Source of the DNA: Drosophila persimilis
Taxonomy: Eukaryota; Arthropoda; Insecta; Diptera; Drosophilidae
Reading direction: 5' to 3'
Assembly: GCF_003286085.1 (NCBI RefSeq)
Contig: NW_020825289.1
Location: 744,001 to 808,000 of the forward strand
Length of the DNA: 64,000 bases
The position numbers and the translations under genes were made by a program. Shown piece by piece: positions 10,595 to 21,342 of this stretch (position 1 is its first letter; each line of letters starts with the position of its first letter). The notes under the pieces are model-generated. The model did no database searches. It had not been told where the DNA came from and saw nothing but the letters and a program-made list of their open reading frames with translations.

Positions 10595-10658
10595 TTTACC
10601 AAAGCGTTATCCAGGCTAGAAAACCTTAAAATCAAGACTTTATAAAAAATTTCAAGAA

Positions 10659-12300
10659 GTGGGCTCTCCTACTTCTCACTCTCGTTATGTAAAAGCTCGG
10701 TCAAACTTTTCAGTTCTTACTGCTCAATGCTATAAGAACTACCTACCTCGTTGCAGGATACGTTTTTCTCAGGACCCTAAAAAGTTTTACTGCTTCGTAA
10801 ACAGTAAGCGTAGAACGTCCGCACACCCATCCTCGCTATCATTTTGTAATACGTCGGCAAATAATGATCAGGCAATTGCCGATCTTTTTGCCCAGTTTTT
10901 CCAAACCACCTATTCTGAGGAACGCTACTCTGGTCAACCGTACCCATACGGATTACCGAGGTCTAACGGCATTTTCAGTCCCTTGTTAAATGAATATTCC
11001 CTACTTCATGATCTTCGACTAGTTAAGCCGGTGTTTTCACCGGGTCCAGACGGGGTTCCAGGTTGTGTACTCAGGTACTGCGCCGAGGCTCTGTGTGGAC
11101 CATTGCTTAAACTATTCACCCTGTCCATTGATTCCTCTTGCTTCCCCCCAATCTGGAATGAATCGTTTATAATTCCTCTCCATAAAAAAGGTATCAAATC
11201 TGATGCAAAAAATTATAGAGGTATAGCAAAGTTATCCGCTATTCCCAAAATGTTTGAGAAGGTTTTAACTCCGCACTTGCGACATCTCTGCAAGTCACTT
11301 ATATCTCCAACTCAGCATGGATTTATAAGGCGGCAATCAACCACCACGAACTTGTTAGAGTTTACCTCTTTCATTATTAAAGGCTTTCAAGGTAACTTAC
11401 AGACGGATGTTATTTACACCGACTTTAGTAAAGCATTTGACTCTGTAAACCATTCCCTTTTAGCACATAAACTTGACCTTTTAGGGTTTCCGCCCAACCT
11501 TCTGAGATGGATTTCTAGCTATCTTTGTTCTAGGTCTCAAAGAGTCCTCTTCAAAAACTCCCTCTCTTTACCAGTAAAGGTTTCTTCGGGACTACCACAG
11601 GGCAGCCATCTAGGCCCCTTACTCTTCACACTCTTTATTAATGACTTGCCTTCGATATTAACATACTCTCGAGTACTTACGTATTCGGATGATGTTAAAA
11701 TCTGTGTCCAATACAAGGACATTTCATTTCATTCTCGCTTGCCATCCGATCTCAATAGCTTTCAGTCATGGTGTTGTGCAAAGTTGTTACACCTTAATGC
11801 ATCGAAATGCAAAGTTATGACATTTCATCGTTCTAGCCCTTTGTTGGCTCCCTACACCCTATTTGGTGGTTCTCTTGAGAGAATTACCCTGGTGGATGAT
11901 CTGGGTGTTATGTTAGACCCCAAGTTAAAGTTTTCCGAACACATTTCTACCATGGTAAATACGGCCATGGGCGTGCTTGGGTTTATAAAGAGGTGGTCAA
12001 AGGAATTTGACGACATCTATATAACAAAGACTCTCTACACCTCGCTTGTTCGTCCGATCTTAGAATACGGCTCCTGTGTATGGTGCCCTCAGTAAAAAGT
12101 ACACCAGGACCGTATAGAATCAGTACAGAAAAACTTTTTACTCTTTGCTCTGCGGGGCCTTAACTGGGATGCGGGTGTAAGACTCCCATCTTACTCTAGT
12201 AGACTACTATTAGTAAACCTCCCATCCTTAGTTAACCGTAGAAAAATGCTTGATGTGATATTTATGCACAACTTGATCAGGGGTGACATAGACAGCCCAA
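10659..12300 (+). pseudogene. CR1-like ORF2 reverse transcriptase
   Basis: Open for 478 codons to a TAA at 12093-12095. RT blocks in order: SPGPDGVPG (about residue 130), IIPLHKKG, NYRGIAKLSAIPKMFEK, QHGFIRRQST, TDFSKAFDSVNH, SGLPQGSHLGPLLF, and TYSDDVKIC near residue 342 in place of YADD. The stop is probably a TAC to TAA change, since the related fragment at 18700 reads CCTCAGTAC at the same place. Past the stop the same frame goes on (RIESVQKNFLLFALRGLNW) to about 12300. Target-primed reverse transcription is the family's function; this copy is dead. Confidence 0.82.
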
Positions 12301-12560
12301 TAGACAATTCCTATTAGACTGACTAGAAATTTTATACCGTTGTTCCTTCCACTTTGTAGATCGAATTATTCCTTGCATGAACCGTTTAGGGTCTTATGCT
12401 CGGATTATAATTCCTTCTACCATATTATATCCAACACTAATTCTCTTCCTCTTATTAAATCATGAATCCTTACACACCTTTCTATTAATTAGTAACTGTA
12501 GTGGTATTTGTATTTTGATTGCATGCTTAGTTTTTTAGTAAGTTTAGTGCTAATTTTCCT

Positions 12561-12800
12561 CGAATGTTAGTCTAATAGCTATCTTTCTTGCATGTTCGTG
12601 TTTGGTTGGGCTACGCACCACGCGTCATGCGGCTGCGCCCCTCGGTCGGTTGGGCGGGAGGAGGGCTGCGTTTTGCCTGGGATCCGCGCGTAACAGCCTT
12701 CTGCTGGTTTCACACGGGCCACTTGACGGTGCAGTAACTGCATCGCCTCTTGAAAGATGCAGTCATTGCATGTCAACGTCCAAATATAAGAAATCTCGGG
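12561..12800. other. GC-rich unassigned segment
   Basis: A GC-rich island (12600-12770) inside AT-rich surroundings. Short frames exist on both strands but neither resembles a known protein. It lies between the end of the CR1-like tail and the Jockey-like RT, so it may be a scrap of another element. Confidence 0.4.
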
Positions 12801-13800
12801 AGACATAAAGAAACTTAAATCCAAGAAGGCTCCTGGCGACGATAGGATTGAAAGGATTGTTGTTGCAAAGGCGCTTCCAAACAGAGTGATTCTGTATCTG
12901 TTGCTAATCGTTAACGCGTCGATAAGATTAGCATACTTCCCACTTTGGCACTTTTGGCAAAATGTTTGAGGTGGTCAAAGCCGCCATGCCAAACTACCAA
13001 TTTGGTTTCAGGCTTCAGCACGGCACAACCGAAAAACTGCACAGGGTAGTGGAACACATACACCCACGTCATGCCAAATCCTTTTAAGGTCCGAAGGCAA
13101 ACATGACACGCCATCAAGGTGCCAACATTTGCCGACGGCTCAGCAATACTCTCGAGGGCTAGCTGTGTCTATAATGCCACAAACAATCTACAGCAATATC
13201 TGTTGAAAGCTGGACCTGCCGATGGAACATCTCCAATGTGCTCTCAATATGCAGTGGTGACGCACACTTTAAGAATGGGCTTTAACCCTGGTGTCTTCCT
13301 ACTAGGGAAACTCGTGGAGCAGCGAAGGGATCACATATACCTCGGAGTTACACTGGATGCACGTTTATCTTTCGACAGTCCCATCCGTAACGTGAGAAGT
13401 GTGTTGGTGGGTAAGGCCCAGTAAATGTTCTGGCTACTTAAACAAAGCAACAAGCTCAGCTTAAAAAATAAAGTCAAGATCTACCCTGCCTGGAAGTACG
13501 GCATTCAGGTGTATGGGATTGCCGCCAAGACTAACCTTGCGAGGATCATGACCTTGCAGAGTAAATTTCTGCGTAGGATCTCTGGAGCTGAGTGGTATAT
13601 CCATAACCGGGACATCGCCGAGGACCATTTGATGGTGATGTTGTCAACAATCAAGTGAAGAGCCATATTTGTAAGCCAACCTAATGTACTGGCGTGGCGT
13701 CTTGCAAGAACCAGATACCGGTGTAGGCCGATGATCTAAAATAACCTCTACCATAGAAACCTGGACAGATAATTGAACCAAAAAATATCCCCCTCCAAAT
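12801..13800 (+). pseudogene. Jockey-like LINE reverse transcriptase, heavily decayed
   Basis: Broken frames spell the RT of a Jockey-clade element. IKKLKSKKAPGDDRIERIVV (12815-12870) is the opening block. YQFGFRLQHGTTEKLHRVVEHI (about 13000-13060) corresponds to the usual QFGFR..H.T..QL.RV. FADGSAILS (13125) is a damaged YADD box in which the second Asp has become Gly. NKLSLKNKVKIYPAWKYGIQVYG and LQSKFLRRISGAEWYIHN (13440-13605) form the C-terminal part. Many stops and deletions lie between. No ORF1 or poly(A) tail is seen. Confidence 0.7.
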
Positions 13801-14099
13801 TCTTCGACCTGGATGACACGCATTTATTTATTTTTTCTTTGTTTTTAAATCAGTGTAATTTTTCCTTTGACTGTTGTATAAGTTGCTCCAACAGTAACAG
13901 CAAAAAATATAATTTATAACAGTGATATTATTTTATAATCAAAGATACAATCCTAATTATAATAAAAAAAGACAGTTTGAATATAATAAATAATATGATG
14001 TAAACGACGCGGCACTCTGCCCTAGCATTAAACTAGGCTTTACAATGATTGGGCTATCGTAGCTAGAGCTCTCACTCTCTTTGCGCTTTAACAATTAAG
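13801..14099. other. AT-rich stretch, no gene seen
   Basis: Mostly A/T with oligo(A) and ATAATAAATAATATG-like runs; possibly the 3' UTR of the Jockey-like element. No open frame of note. Confidence 0.5.
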
Positions 14100-14283
14100 A
14101 AACAGTGCAGTGTGTTACCTGTGCTAGGTATCGGCAGAATAGTGGGAAATCTGATGAAACACAGAACTACAGTGTCGCACTCGTTTACAAATACAGGTGA
14201 TGCCAATATTAGAAAGAGAACAGATGGAGTGTCATTTTATTCCCCAGGCAGGACGTCACTTCGGAGGTATTTGGGAAGGTTTA
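14100..14283 (+). pseudogene. BEL integrase scrap, same family as 40590-45270
   Basis: The nucleotides are close to the integrase region near 40640-41110 (minus). CARYRQN and the 'KHR.T.SH.FTNTG' block are followed directly by the 'ILEREQ.E.HFIP' and 'HFGGIWE' blocks. The catalytic core between them, including the middle Asp, has been deleted, and the reading frame shifts. A fragment with no function. Confidence 0.75.
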
Positions 14284-14690
14284 TTATTGTTTATTTATGT
14301 ATATATATATATATATATATATAGTTAATGGTCAGAATAGCCAAACAGGCAGTGATAGATGTTGAAAGTATCCACACGCCTAGGTCTTAGAGACTAAGAG
14401 GTAGAGCAACGAAATTTTATATGTAGCTCCAGTGATATAATACGGAATCAAGTTTTTTTTAAATCGCCCCTTCCTTCCGTCCCCCCACCAAGGATGAAAA
14501 TCTGTGGCTTCCATAATTTTATTTTATTTGTTTATTTATATATATATTCCCAACGTAACAGTGTTTCTACTTTGTGTTAATGCGCTAGTCACATGGTGTT
14601 CACATAGTGTTTGTAGTGGGGCGGATCGAAGCTCAACTCTCCCACATCGCAATTGATGATCCAGTGAACCTCCGAGTAGCCGTCATACTG
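14284..14690. repeat. DINE-1-like remnant with AT microsatellite
   Basis: An AT dinucleotide run (14301-14325) is followed by sequence related to the DINE-1 internal repeat: gagactaagaggtagagcaac, then CGCCCC..CCCACCAAGGATGAAAATCTGTGGC (14380-14510). The order matches the unit seen at 27230-27500. No intact ends are present; 14520-14690 has nothing identifiable. Confidence 0.6.
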
Positions 14691-14936
14691 TCAAATGAAA
14701 ACCGTTGTGTTTCGTGGTATATATATAATTATGAGTGTGTATTTGGTTGGGGGGTCGCGCGGTAGATCGGCCGTCTGAAGCGGGGGTGAAATCGTAACTA
14801 TCTCTATGATGCTTTTGCTGCCGTGAGCCCCGTGTGGATCGTGGATTGTGTATCTGAGCGCCCCTACGAGCGAGTTGGGACCGGGGCGAACGGAGTTGGC
14901 ACAGTGCGCGGAAATTGTTTACTGCTGGCCTGAACA
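14691..14936 (-). repeat. 3' LTR (part) of the RT-less BEL element
   Basis: Begins TGTTCAGGCCAGCAG directly after a G-rich PPT on the minus strand. The first roughly 60 bp match the LTR pieces at 27818-28001 and 31774-31962; beyond that the copies diverge. The far end was not located. Confidence 0.65.
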
Positions 14937-15650
14937 TCCCCCCCTTGCAGGATTGCGAAATATAATGGGGTGGCCTATGGCTGGGCGTACGCCCCGGACC
15001 CGATTCATCCAAAAACAACGCTCTGGACTTGACAAGGACGTCGACTCAGTGTCGCTCCACGGTCGGATAGGCGTGCGGATGCGCAAAACGGGGCTTGCTC
15101 TTGAGGAATCTATGGATGGCGCCGTGGGTCCTACGACGGGGCGGCTCGCGGGGAGACGAGTGTGTCGTTCGTCGTGGGCCGATGTAGATGGCGACGGTGA
15201 AGTCGCGGCTGAGCGGGCTGGACGACGAGGGCGGCGTTTGGCATGGTTCGATTTAGATGGCGACGATGCTCCCGAGGCTGAGCGGGCTGGACGACGAGAC
15301 GCGGGTACGTGGAGTAGCGTGTGGTGGTTCTTGCCACACACCCTGCACAGCCCGCCACTGCGACAATCCTTGCCGGAGTGTTGGTGAGCCAGGCAGCTCC
15401 CGCAATGCTGGTTGACAAGGACAGCTCGGAGTCTCTGTTCGGGGCTCAGGAGAAGAAATTGGTGGAGGGTCCGTGGCGGATGGACTCCTTGGCAGATTCG
15501 GCAACGGTAGGAGCCAATTTCCCGAGCACGTCGGTTCTCCATGGTGCGGTTGGCGCGGGGACGTTGGGCCATATATGGGTGCGGAGAACTATGATGAAAT
15601 AAAGGCGTGGAAGACACATTAGTAACGATCTTGGAACGGGTGAGAGGCAC
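14919..15650 (-). pseudogene. 3' zinc-knuckle ORF of BEL element (function unknown)
   Basis: A 243-codon frame with a Cys/His array near residues 50-115: CRIC...H, F, then CGSCLAHQH..KDC, CRVCGKNHHTLLH. The spacing is that of the Gag zinc knuckles that precede BEL proteases. It is followed by an Arg/Ser-rich stretch with two imperfect 20-odd-residue repeats (RRPARSA, from duplicated DNA at 15185-15300). The frame ends in GHPIIFRNPARGG, which leads into the PPT, so it sits where the end of pol or an accessory gene would be, not where gag belongs. It overlaps the protease frame by 32 bp. Either it is a second nucleic-acid-binding protein of this family or gag sequence was joined to the 3' end by deletion. 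Confidence 0.6.
15165..15300. repeat. Imperfect tandem duplication in zinc-knuckle ORF
   Basis: Two units of about 65 bp sharing GAT.TAGATGGCGACG and the GGCTGAGCGGGCTGGACGACGAG block (15179-15228 and 15248-15298). They encode the duplicated RRPARSA segment. Confidence 0.7.
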
Positions 15651-16360
15651 ATTTAAGACATAGTCTGGTGAGGCTATGTTGATCTAAGGACGGATTCACC
15701 TTCGTGTTCAGGCTTGAATTCGAACCGGAGCGTTGAGCTTTCATACAGTGCATATTTTGGAAATATTTCCGTCGGTCAGGAGACCGTTCGAGAACTTCTG
15801 CGGAGGGAGCTGGAAGGAAATTGCTGTCGTAAAAAGACCCCGAGTCTTCTACCAGTTTGATAGGTCGTCTGGAAATTTGACTCGAAAACGATGAGATTTG
15901 ATTCATTACCTGAGGCACTGGACCTGTGAGTACCCAGCCGAAAATGGTTTCCTGCCCGAGGAGAGAGCCATAGATGTTGGTCAGTGAGCCACTTAACTGA
16001 ATGGATGGAAGGATATCCGCTCCAATCAGGACATCTATTTGTGAATTCTCATAGAACGTCGGATCCGCCCATGAGCGGTTCGGCAGGTCTCTCAAGAACC
16101 CTTGCGAGATCGGATGCGATGGAATATTCGCGGCCAATTCCGGAATAACGTAGGCTGTGGCATTTAGTTGTAAGCCCGGCTTAGTCGGAGAACGGATGGA
16201 AAAACTGCAGAGCTTTTTTGATTGAGCGGATACGGCATTATTTAGGCCGGAGACCTGTGCCTGGATACGTTGGAATGGCAATTTGATCATGTCCACAAGA
16301 CGTTCTGTAATGAACGTCGCCTCTGAGCCAGAGTCGATCAGAGCGCGGGCGTGGAAAGTT
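15619..16360 (-). pseudogene. BEL protease region, RT-less element
   Basis: A retropepsin-like domain begins with ALIDSGSEATFIT (16305-16345), the catalytic Asp motif, and continues through NATAYVIPEL and ADPTFYENSQIDVLIGADIL to GSLLGQETIFGWVLTG, the conserved end of BEL proteases. The frame runs to TAG at 15619-15621. RT should follow but does not. Upstream, the frame is disconnected from Gag by an 8-bp tandem duplication near 16415-16430. Confidence 0.8.
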
Positions 16361-16394
16361 TTTCCCAGGTGGCCAATATTAACGATGGCCGTGC

Positions 16395-17357
16395 CTAGAA
16401 GGACAGCACTCGTGCCGGAGTGCCGGAGTGAAATACGACTGAACGTTTGGCTGGGCTTCGGACGAACTTGGATTTTGTACGCTTGGTACTCGTGAATGTA
16501 GCTCGGCCCACGCTGAGGAATTTTGTGGAAATCGCCTCACTGGAGTTTGCTGGATTGCTACGGTGTAAAAGCGTATGGAGCCGGTCTACACAAGTGATGC
16601 AATTGTGGCCGCATTGGCATGCTCGTATCTGGTGGCCCCTTGCAAAACAGTTCAAACAAAGCTGCTTTTGCTTAATGTAGTCGGAGCGAGCGTCAGCGGG
16701 CATTTGAAGAAAGTGAGGGCATAAACGGATTGGATGATACTCTTTGGAGCAGAGATCACACGTGCTCCTTGTTTGATTGGGCCTGAGTCTCCATGCCTGG
16801 ATGGCCGTCCTCGGTCGCTTCGAGAGACAGGTACCGCTCCACCAGGAACTTGTCCATGGCGTGCCAGGTGGGAATTTCTGACTTATGCGTCACGGATTGC
16901 TCCCAAAGCTCTAAGGTCGTCTTTGGCAGCTTAGCGGAAATGAGGAACACTAACAGGCCGAACAGGCCTCGAACTCCGCGTCCACCTTTGCCCACAGGCT
17001 TCGGAGTTGTCTCGCTGGACTTGGGAGAGCGAGCGGATTGGTGTGCTAGCATCTGGAGCGCTGAGCTTCTGGTCGAAGCTGGTCAGTCTACTTGCAGCCA
17101 AGGCAAACTTAGACCGTGCGGAACTGGCGCCCAATTGGACCATAGTGCTAGGAACCGTGCGAGGGACTACCGAGGGGAGCAACAAAGCCTCGAAGGCATG
17201 TGGTGTGTAAGCCCGGGACGGTCGGACCTCGCTCAGCTGGGCCCAGACGGGACGATGTGGGCGTAGTGACTGAGCCGTTGGAGCTGGGTGGATGGGTCAA
17301 ACTCAGCGAACGTACCCGCTTAAACTTTTTACGAGATTTCTTTTTACTAGTGGGCAT
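16395..17357 (-). pseudogene. BEL Gag, RT-less element
   Basis: A start ATG at 17357 opens a basic N-terminus (PTSKKKSRKKFKRVRS). A DUF1759-type C-terminal segment (LISAKLPKTTLELWEQSV, IPTWHAMDKFLVERY) lies at 16830-16950. A zinc-knuckle array follows: CLNCFARGHQIRACQCGHNCITCVDRLHTLLH, at about 16545-16655. The parts are in different frames, with breaks near 17148, 16931 and 16740. Gag forms the virus-like particle and binds the element RNA. This copy ends in a shift caused by the 8-bp duplication at 16415-16430. Confidence 0.75.
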
Positions 17358-18479
17358 GGTTGGCTGATGGATTAGCGATCACGCGTATCAGAGTCGCAAA
17401 GCAGTGAGCGGGAATGGAGAAGCGGAAGTTCTGAACGACGAACCGTGGATATGTGGACTTGGTTGAATTTATTGCGAATTTATATTATAAAGATCGTACA
17501 CAGTGGCCGGAATATATAATATAAAAATACTACGAACAATATAAAAAACTGTCCAACCAAGAACAACTAATGAGGATGAGCAATAATATTGAGACACAAG
17601 GTACCCCTATATAGAGTCGGTTGCAAAACGAATGGACAATATACCCTCGAAATGCAGGGTAGCGCGTCACTTGGCATTCCGTTACGGTCAAGCGTGACAC
17701 CGAAAAATATTCTCCCACCAACAACAACGCAAGCCAAACGGTGGAGAAGCGAAAGTGAAAAAAAACGAAAAGAATGCACCGTTGCTTCTGCTTGTATGTG
17801 TGTGGGTGTATGGATGTACATAGGTGCTATGTACCGTGGCTTGGATTAACGACCCCCCTTTTGACGAGATTATAACAACGGGCAAAAAAAACAAACGAAA
17901 ACAAAAGGCGAGACGCAGTGCACCGTGTTAGTTTATATATAGATAGATATATATAGATGTATTTATAAAATCAAAAAAACTATGTACCATTGTGACTGCT
18001 AGAATATGTGCTTCAACATGTGTATGTGCGTTGGTATGCATACGTCAGGCATGAAAGCTCAGCTGGTACGAGTAGAAATATTAGTAACAGTACATATGTA
18101 TGTGAATGTAAGCACTGGATCGGAGGCGGAATGCGGATCAAATTAAACCTTTGGAAAAGTAGGAGGCCACAAGCATTGGCAGAACGAAGTATGGTTTAAT
18201 TCTTTGAGCTAGAGCGGTAAGTACTTATGTACATGTACATATGCCGAGGGATATGTGTATACGGGGGCTGGCATATTAGTCGGTGGATAAAATTGGGCTC
18301 GCTGTGGGTGAATTATTTTAAATTCACTGAGGCACAACTGCTTGCACCGTTTTTATGCGGAATGTGGATATTGAGGAGCACTCAAAGACGAGGAGAACGC
18401 CCATATTTGCCGATAATATGGCGCCGTCAATAGAACGGTGGAATAAAGGAAACGGCACATATGTATATATGGATATGTC
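17358..18479 (-). other. 5' UTR of the RT-less BEL element and flank
   Basis: No coding sequence. 17600-17860 is homologous to the long 5' UTR of the BEL array (for example 57150-57330). 17930-17970 is an AGATATATATAG-type run. The rest is AT-rich with ACATATG repeats. Boundaries of LTR and UTR were not resolved. Confidence 0.55.
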
Positions 18480-18870
18480 CAATCCATTTCATCGTTCTAG
18501 CCTGGCTCCATATACTTTATGTGGTGGTTCTCTTGAGAGAATTAACCTGGTGGATGATATTAGTGTTATATTACATGCCAAGCTAAAGTTGTCTGAACAC
18601 ATTTCTACCATGGTAAATAAGGCGATGGGCGTGCTTGGGTTTATAAAGAGCTGGTCAAACGAATTTGACGACCCTTAGTTCTCCTGTGTATGGTGCCCTC
18701 AGTACAAAAACCAGGACCGTCTTATGCTCGGATTATAATTCCATCTACTATATTATATCCACCACTAATTCCCTTTCTCTTTTTTAATTACTAATACTCA
18801 CATACCTTTCTCGTAATTAGCAATTGTAGTAGAAATTGTATTTTGAATGCATGCTTATTTTCTTAGTAAT
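18480..18870 (+). pseudogene. CR1-like LINE 3' fragment
   Basis: Matches the end of RT and the 3' tail of the copy at 11820-12540, with two internal deletions. SSLAPYTLCGGSLERINLVDD and LKLSEHISTMVNKAMGVLGFIK are followed after a gap by VWCPQYKNQD, and then the tail. It preserves TAC where the longer copy has a stop. It begins in mid-RT next to the 5' UTR of the BEL element. Confidence 0.8.
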
Positions 18871-18874
18871 TATA

Positions 18875-19338
18875 CCCGATACTCAAAGTGAGTATTGGGT
18901 TATATTATATTTGTGGTAAAAGTGGATGTGTGTAACGTCCACAAAGAATCGTTTCCGACCCCATAAAGTATATATATTCTTGATCAGCATTAATAGCCGA
19001 GTCGATTGAGCCCTGTCTGTCTGTCTATCCGCTTGTCCGTCCGTCTATCCGTCCCTATGAGCCCCTATTGCTCAAAGACTATAAGAGATAGAGCAACATT
19101 TTATATCCGGACTTCTGTGATATGTCACTGTTACAAGTATATTTCAAAACCTGGTCAAAAAGACAGTTTAAGGTAGAAATACTAGCCAACGACATAATTA
19201 AGGTAGCGCGAAATGTAAAATTATTCTGATATGGAGTGTACCTGATCAAATGGATTCATTAGTACCTAACTTTTTAGCAGTTTTTCAACTTTGACTGCAC
19301 TTTACGAAAATATGTCCCTAAATTTTCCTGAAATTTTT
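18875..19338 (+). mobile_element. DINE-1/INE-1-like Helentron, truncated copy
   Basis: Starts TATACCCGATACTCAAAGTG and has GTAACGTCCA, ATCGTTTCCGACC, CATAAAGTATATATATTCTTGATCAG and a GTCTGTCTGTC run, in the order of Drosophila DINE-1 elements. It is non-coding and non-autonomous. It is cut off at 19338, where a second copy starts. Confidence 0.8.
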
Positions 19339-20112
19339 ATACCCGATGCTCAAAATGAGTATAGGGGTAGATTTGTGGTGAAAATGGATTCGTATAACGT
19401 CCAGAAGAAATCGTTTCCGACCTCATAAAGTATATATATTCTTGATCAGCATCAATAGCTGAGTCGATTGAGTCATGTCTGTCTGTCCGTCCGTCCGTCC
19501 GTCTGTCCGTCCCTATTAGTAATATTAGAAATATTTCACTGCTACAAGAATATTTCAAAACTTCGCCCCGCCCACTTCCGCCCCCAGAAAAGGCGAAAAT
19601 CTGTGGCATCCACAATTTCTATGATACGAGAAGACTAAAAACGTAGAATCGCAGAGGATGACTATATCTTCTAGAGTGCAAAATCTGAACGAGATCGTAT
19701 AATTATTATAGCCAGAATCAAGAAAACAATTTCATTCTTTCTCGCTCTGTCTCTCTCTAACACATAGGTTTCATGGTCGGTTTTGCCAATTGCAAAATAT
19801 GAGTTGAAGGATCTGAGAACCCATAAGAGCTAGAGCAACCAAATTTGGTATCCACACTCCTGTGATACCGGACCTTGACCGTTTTGTGTCAAAATTTCGC
19901 CACACCCCCTTCCTTCCGAAAACTATAAACGCAGAATCATAGAGAATGACCATATCTATCAGATTGCTGAATCTGGATCAGATCAGACAATTTTTATAGC
20001 CAAAAGGAACAAATCAATTTGCCGGAGGAGAGCCATACTGACTAAGTATGGCTAAGTATGGGTATAAATGTAGAGTTGCGTTTTCCGCAGCAACTCACAA
20101 CGTTCCCCCTCG
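19339..20112 (+). mobile_element. DINE-1/INE-1-like Helentron, second copy
   Basis: Begins TATACCCGATGCTCAAAATG and has the same core as 18875-19338. It goes on through the 'AAAGGCGAAAATCTGTGGCATCCACAAT' and 'AGAGCAACCAAATTTGGTATCCACACT' internal repeats and ends in the GAGTTGCG..CCGCAGCAACTC hairpin and CCCCCTCGTT, as does the complete copy at 26725-27815. Some internal repeats are missing. Confidence 0.82.
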
Positions 20113-21342
20113 TTTGTTTTATAAATTTAAAACTTTTGGTGGGTCTTTTATTCAAAATTCCGTGAGATTACAGGGCATTTACAAAGCATGTGTTGTCTGC
20201 TCTATTTCGCAGAATCTACAGGAATATATGTGATATTTTAGGTATACCGTGAGGTATTCTTTTAAAGTCCAAATTTCGCCCTTATTCAATTTGACAAGTC
20301 TTTCTTTTCCGGGATGAGAAATAAATTGTCTTGCCTTTGACCTACACTATTCAGTGTTTCTTATTCCTCACATATCCCGATCTGGGTCCTTTTTTGAGCC
20401 CACAGAACGGTAGGGTAATGATTAATTGTCTACCTTAATTCCACCTCTCTTAGCGAGGACATCTGTCATTTCCTTTCTCTTGTGCGTCTTATTGCCCTGC
20501 ATGTGCCCCAACGTAACGGTCTTGAGTGTACCAAGCTGTTGGAACTGAGGAATATATTCCTTGATCAGTTTGGATTCGATCGTGAAGAGAGCGGAGAGCA
20601 AGCGTCTCCCAGTCCCCTCTGCTAATTTTTACAGTAACAGTACAGTGCACCAGGCTTTTAGTAATCTGATCAAACGAAGGACAAAATTCAGTAAAACTAA
20701 GGAATGTGCCGTTAAAAAAATTCACACTTTGTTTTTCTTATAGCTTCGAAGTTTTTGTGTTCCGAATTTAATTTTTATTTGTTTGTAATTTTAAAGAAAA
20801 ACATAAAATGTTGTTAATAAATTTAAAAAAATGTCTAGAAACTTTGTCGGGTCAAGCAGCTTAAACATTGTAAATTATTGCCAGTGGTGCGGCCCAAAAG
20901 AAATGCATTTTGTTGTTGTTGTCATTTTCAACGCCCACAGTAAAGATCATTTGTTACCGCATATGCAGCAGAATTCTTTCGTCTCCTTATATCTGAATAT
21001 CTCGTACTCGGCTTAACAGCGGCCCGAGCAGCTCTCCGGCTATCCTACTCTCTCGCTCGCGTCTAAGCTTGCTGCATAGGGCCCGGCAATTTGGCCCGTC
21101 AACCCTTGCATTTTTAGTCTTGAGCTAATCGTCGCAGCTATTAGATTAATATCCTCGCATCATTCGTTTGCCCAATCACCCCCATATGTACATACGCGAT
21201 AAGTTGGTTTACAAATTCAAATAAATTGTAAACTAAATACAATCTCCCGACTTTCATTAAATTAAAAATGGCAACAGTTATTAAAAACGCCTAATAGCTT
21301 AACAAACTTATTTTTGATCGAATTTGTTTGCTTAACACCTCT
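20113..21342. other. Unassigned region
   Basis: No element ends, LTRs or long reading frames were recognised. 20440-20627 has one open frame with protein-like composition (see next entry). 20745-21335 is AT-rich with oligo(A) and oligo(T). This may be part of the original chromosomal sequence, or an element too decayed to see. Confidence 0.4.
20440..20627 (+). other. Open stretch of about 60 codons, unidentified
   Basis: The frame reads SLSEDICHFLSLVRLIALHV, then LECTKLLELRNIFLDQFGFD, and stops at TAA 20624-20626. The amphipathic, Leu-rich pattern resembles part of a helical domain such as that of Sec1/Vps33-type proteins, but the match is weak and from memory. It has no start codon, no splice context and no continuation. 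It could be a host-gene exon relic or chance. Confidence 0.2.

Larger units (their letters stand above)
9641..12560 (+). mobile_element. CR1-like LINE, 5'-truncated and decayed
   Basis: A non-LTR retrotransposon copy starting just upstream of ORF2, with endonuclease, RT and about 460 bp of 3' sequence. ORF1 is absent. There is no RNase H domain. RT motifs (TDFSKAFDSVNH, SGLPQGSHLGPLLF) are of the CR1/Q/T1 type rather than Jockey. The right boundary is set where similarity to another copy of the tail (18670-18870) ends, near 12540-12560. No target duplication was found. Confidence 0.7.
14691..18470 (-). mobile_element. BEL/Pao element lacking RT and integrase, with 3' zinc-knuckle ORF
   Basis: In element order: 5' UTR (about 18200-17358), gag (17357-16395), protease (about 16420-15619), a zinc-knuckle ORF (15650-14919), a PPT (14937-14946, minus AAGGGGGGGA) and an LTR starting TGTTCAGGCC at 14936. 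RT, RNase H and integrase are gone. The 5' UTR at 17600-17860 is homologous to that of the array family at 57060-57400 (shared CCAAGCCACGG, ACAAGCAG.AGCA.CGGTGCATT and GTGACGCGCTACCCTG blocks), so the two families are related at the 5' end. The 5' LTR was not delimited, and both outer limits are approximate. Confidence 0.7.

Noticed and set aside
14112-14324. A small gene of 70 codons
   Set aside because: Nucleotide comparison shows that it is a shifted frame of a deleted BEL integrase fragment running into an AT microsatellite.
14848-15387. Plus-strand frame of 179 codons
   Set aside because: Antisense of the zinc-knuckle ORF; repeats seen in it are explained by that gene.
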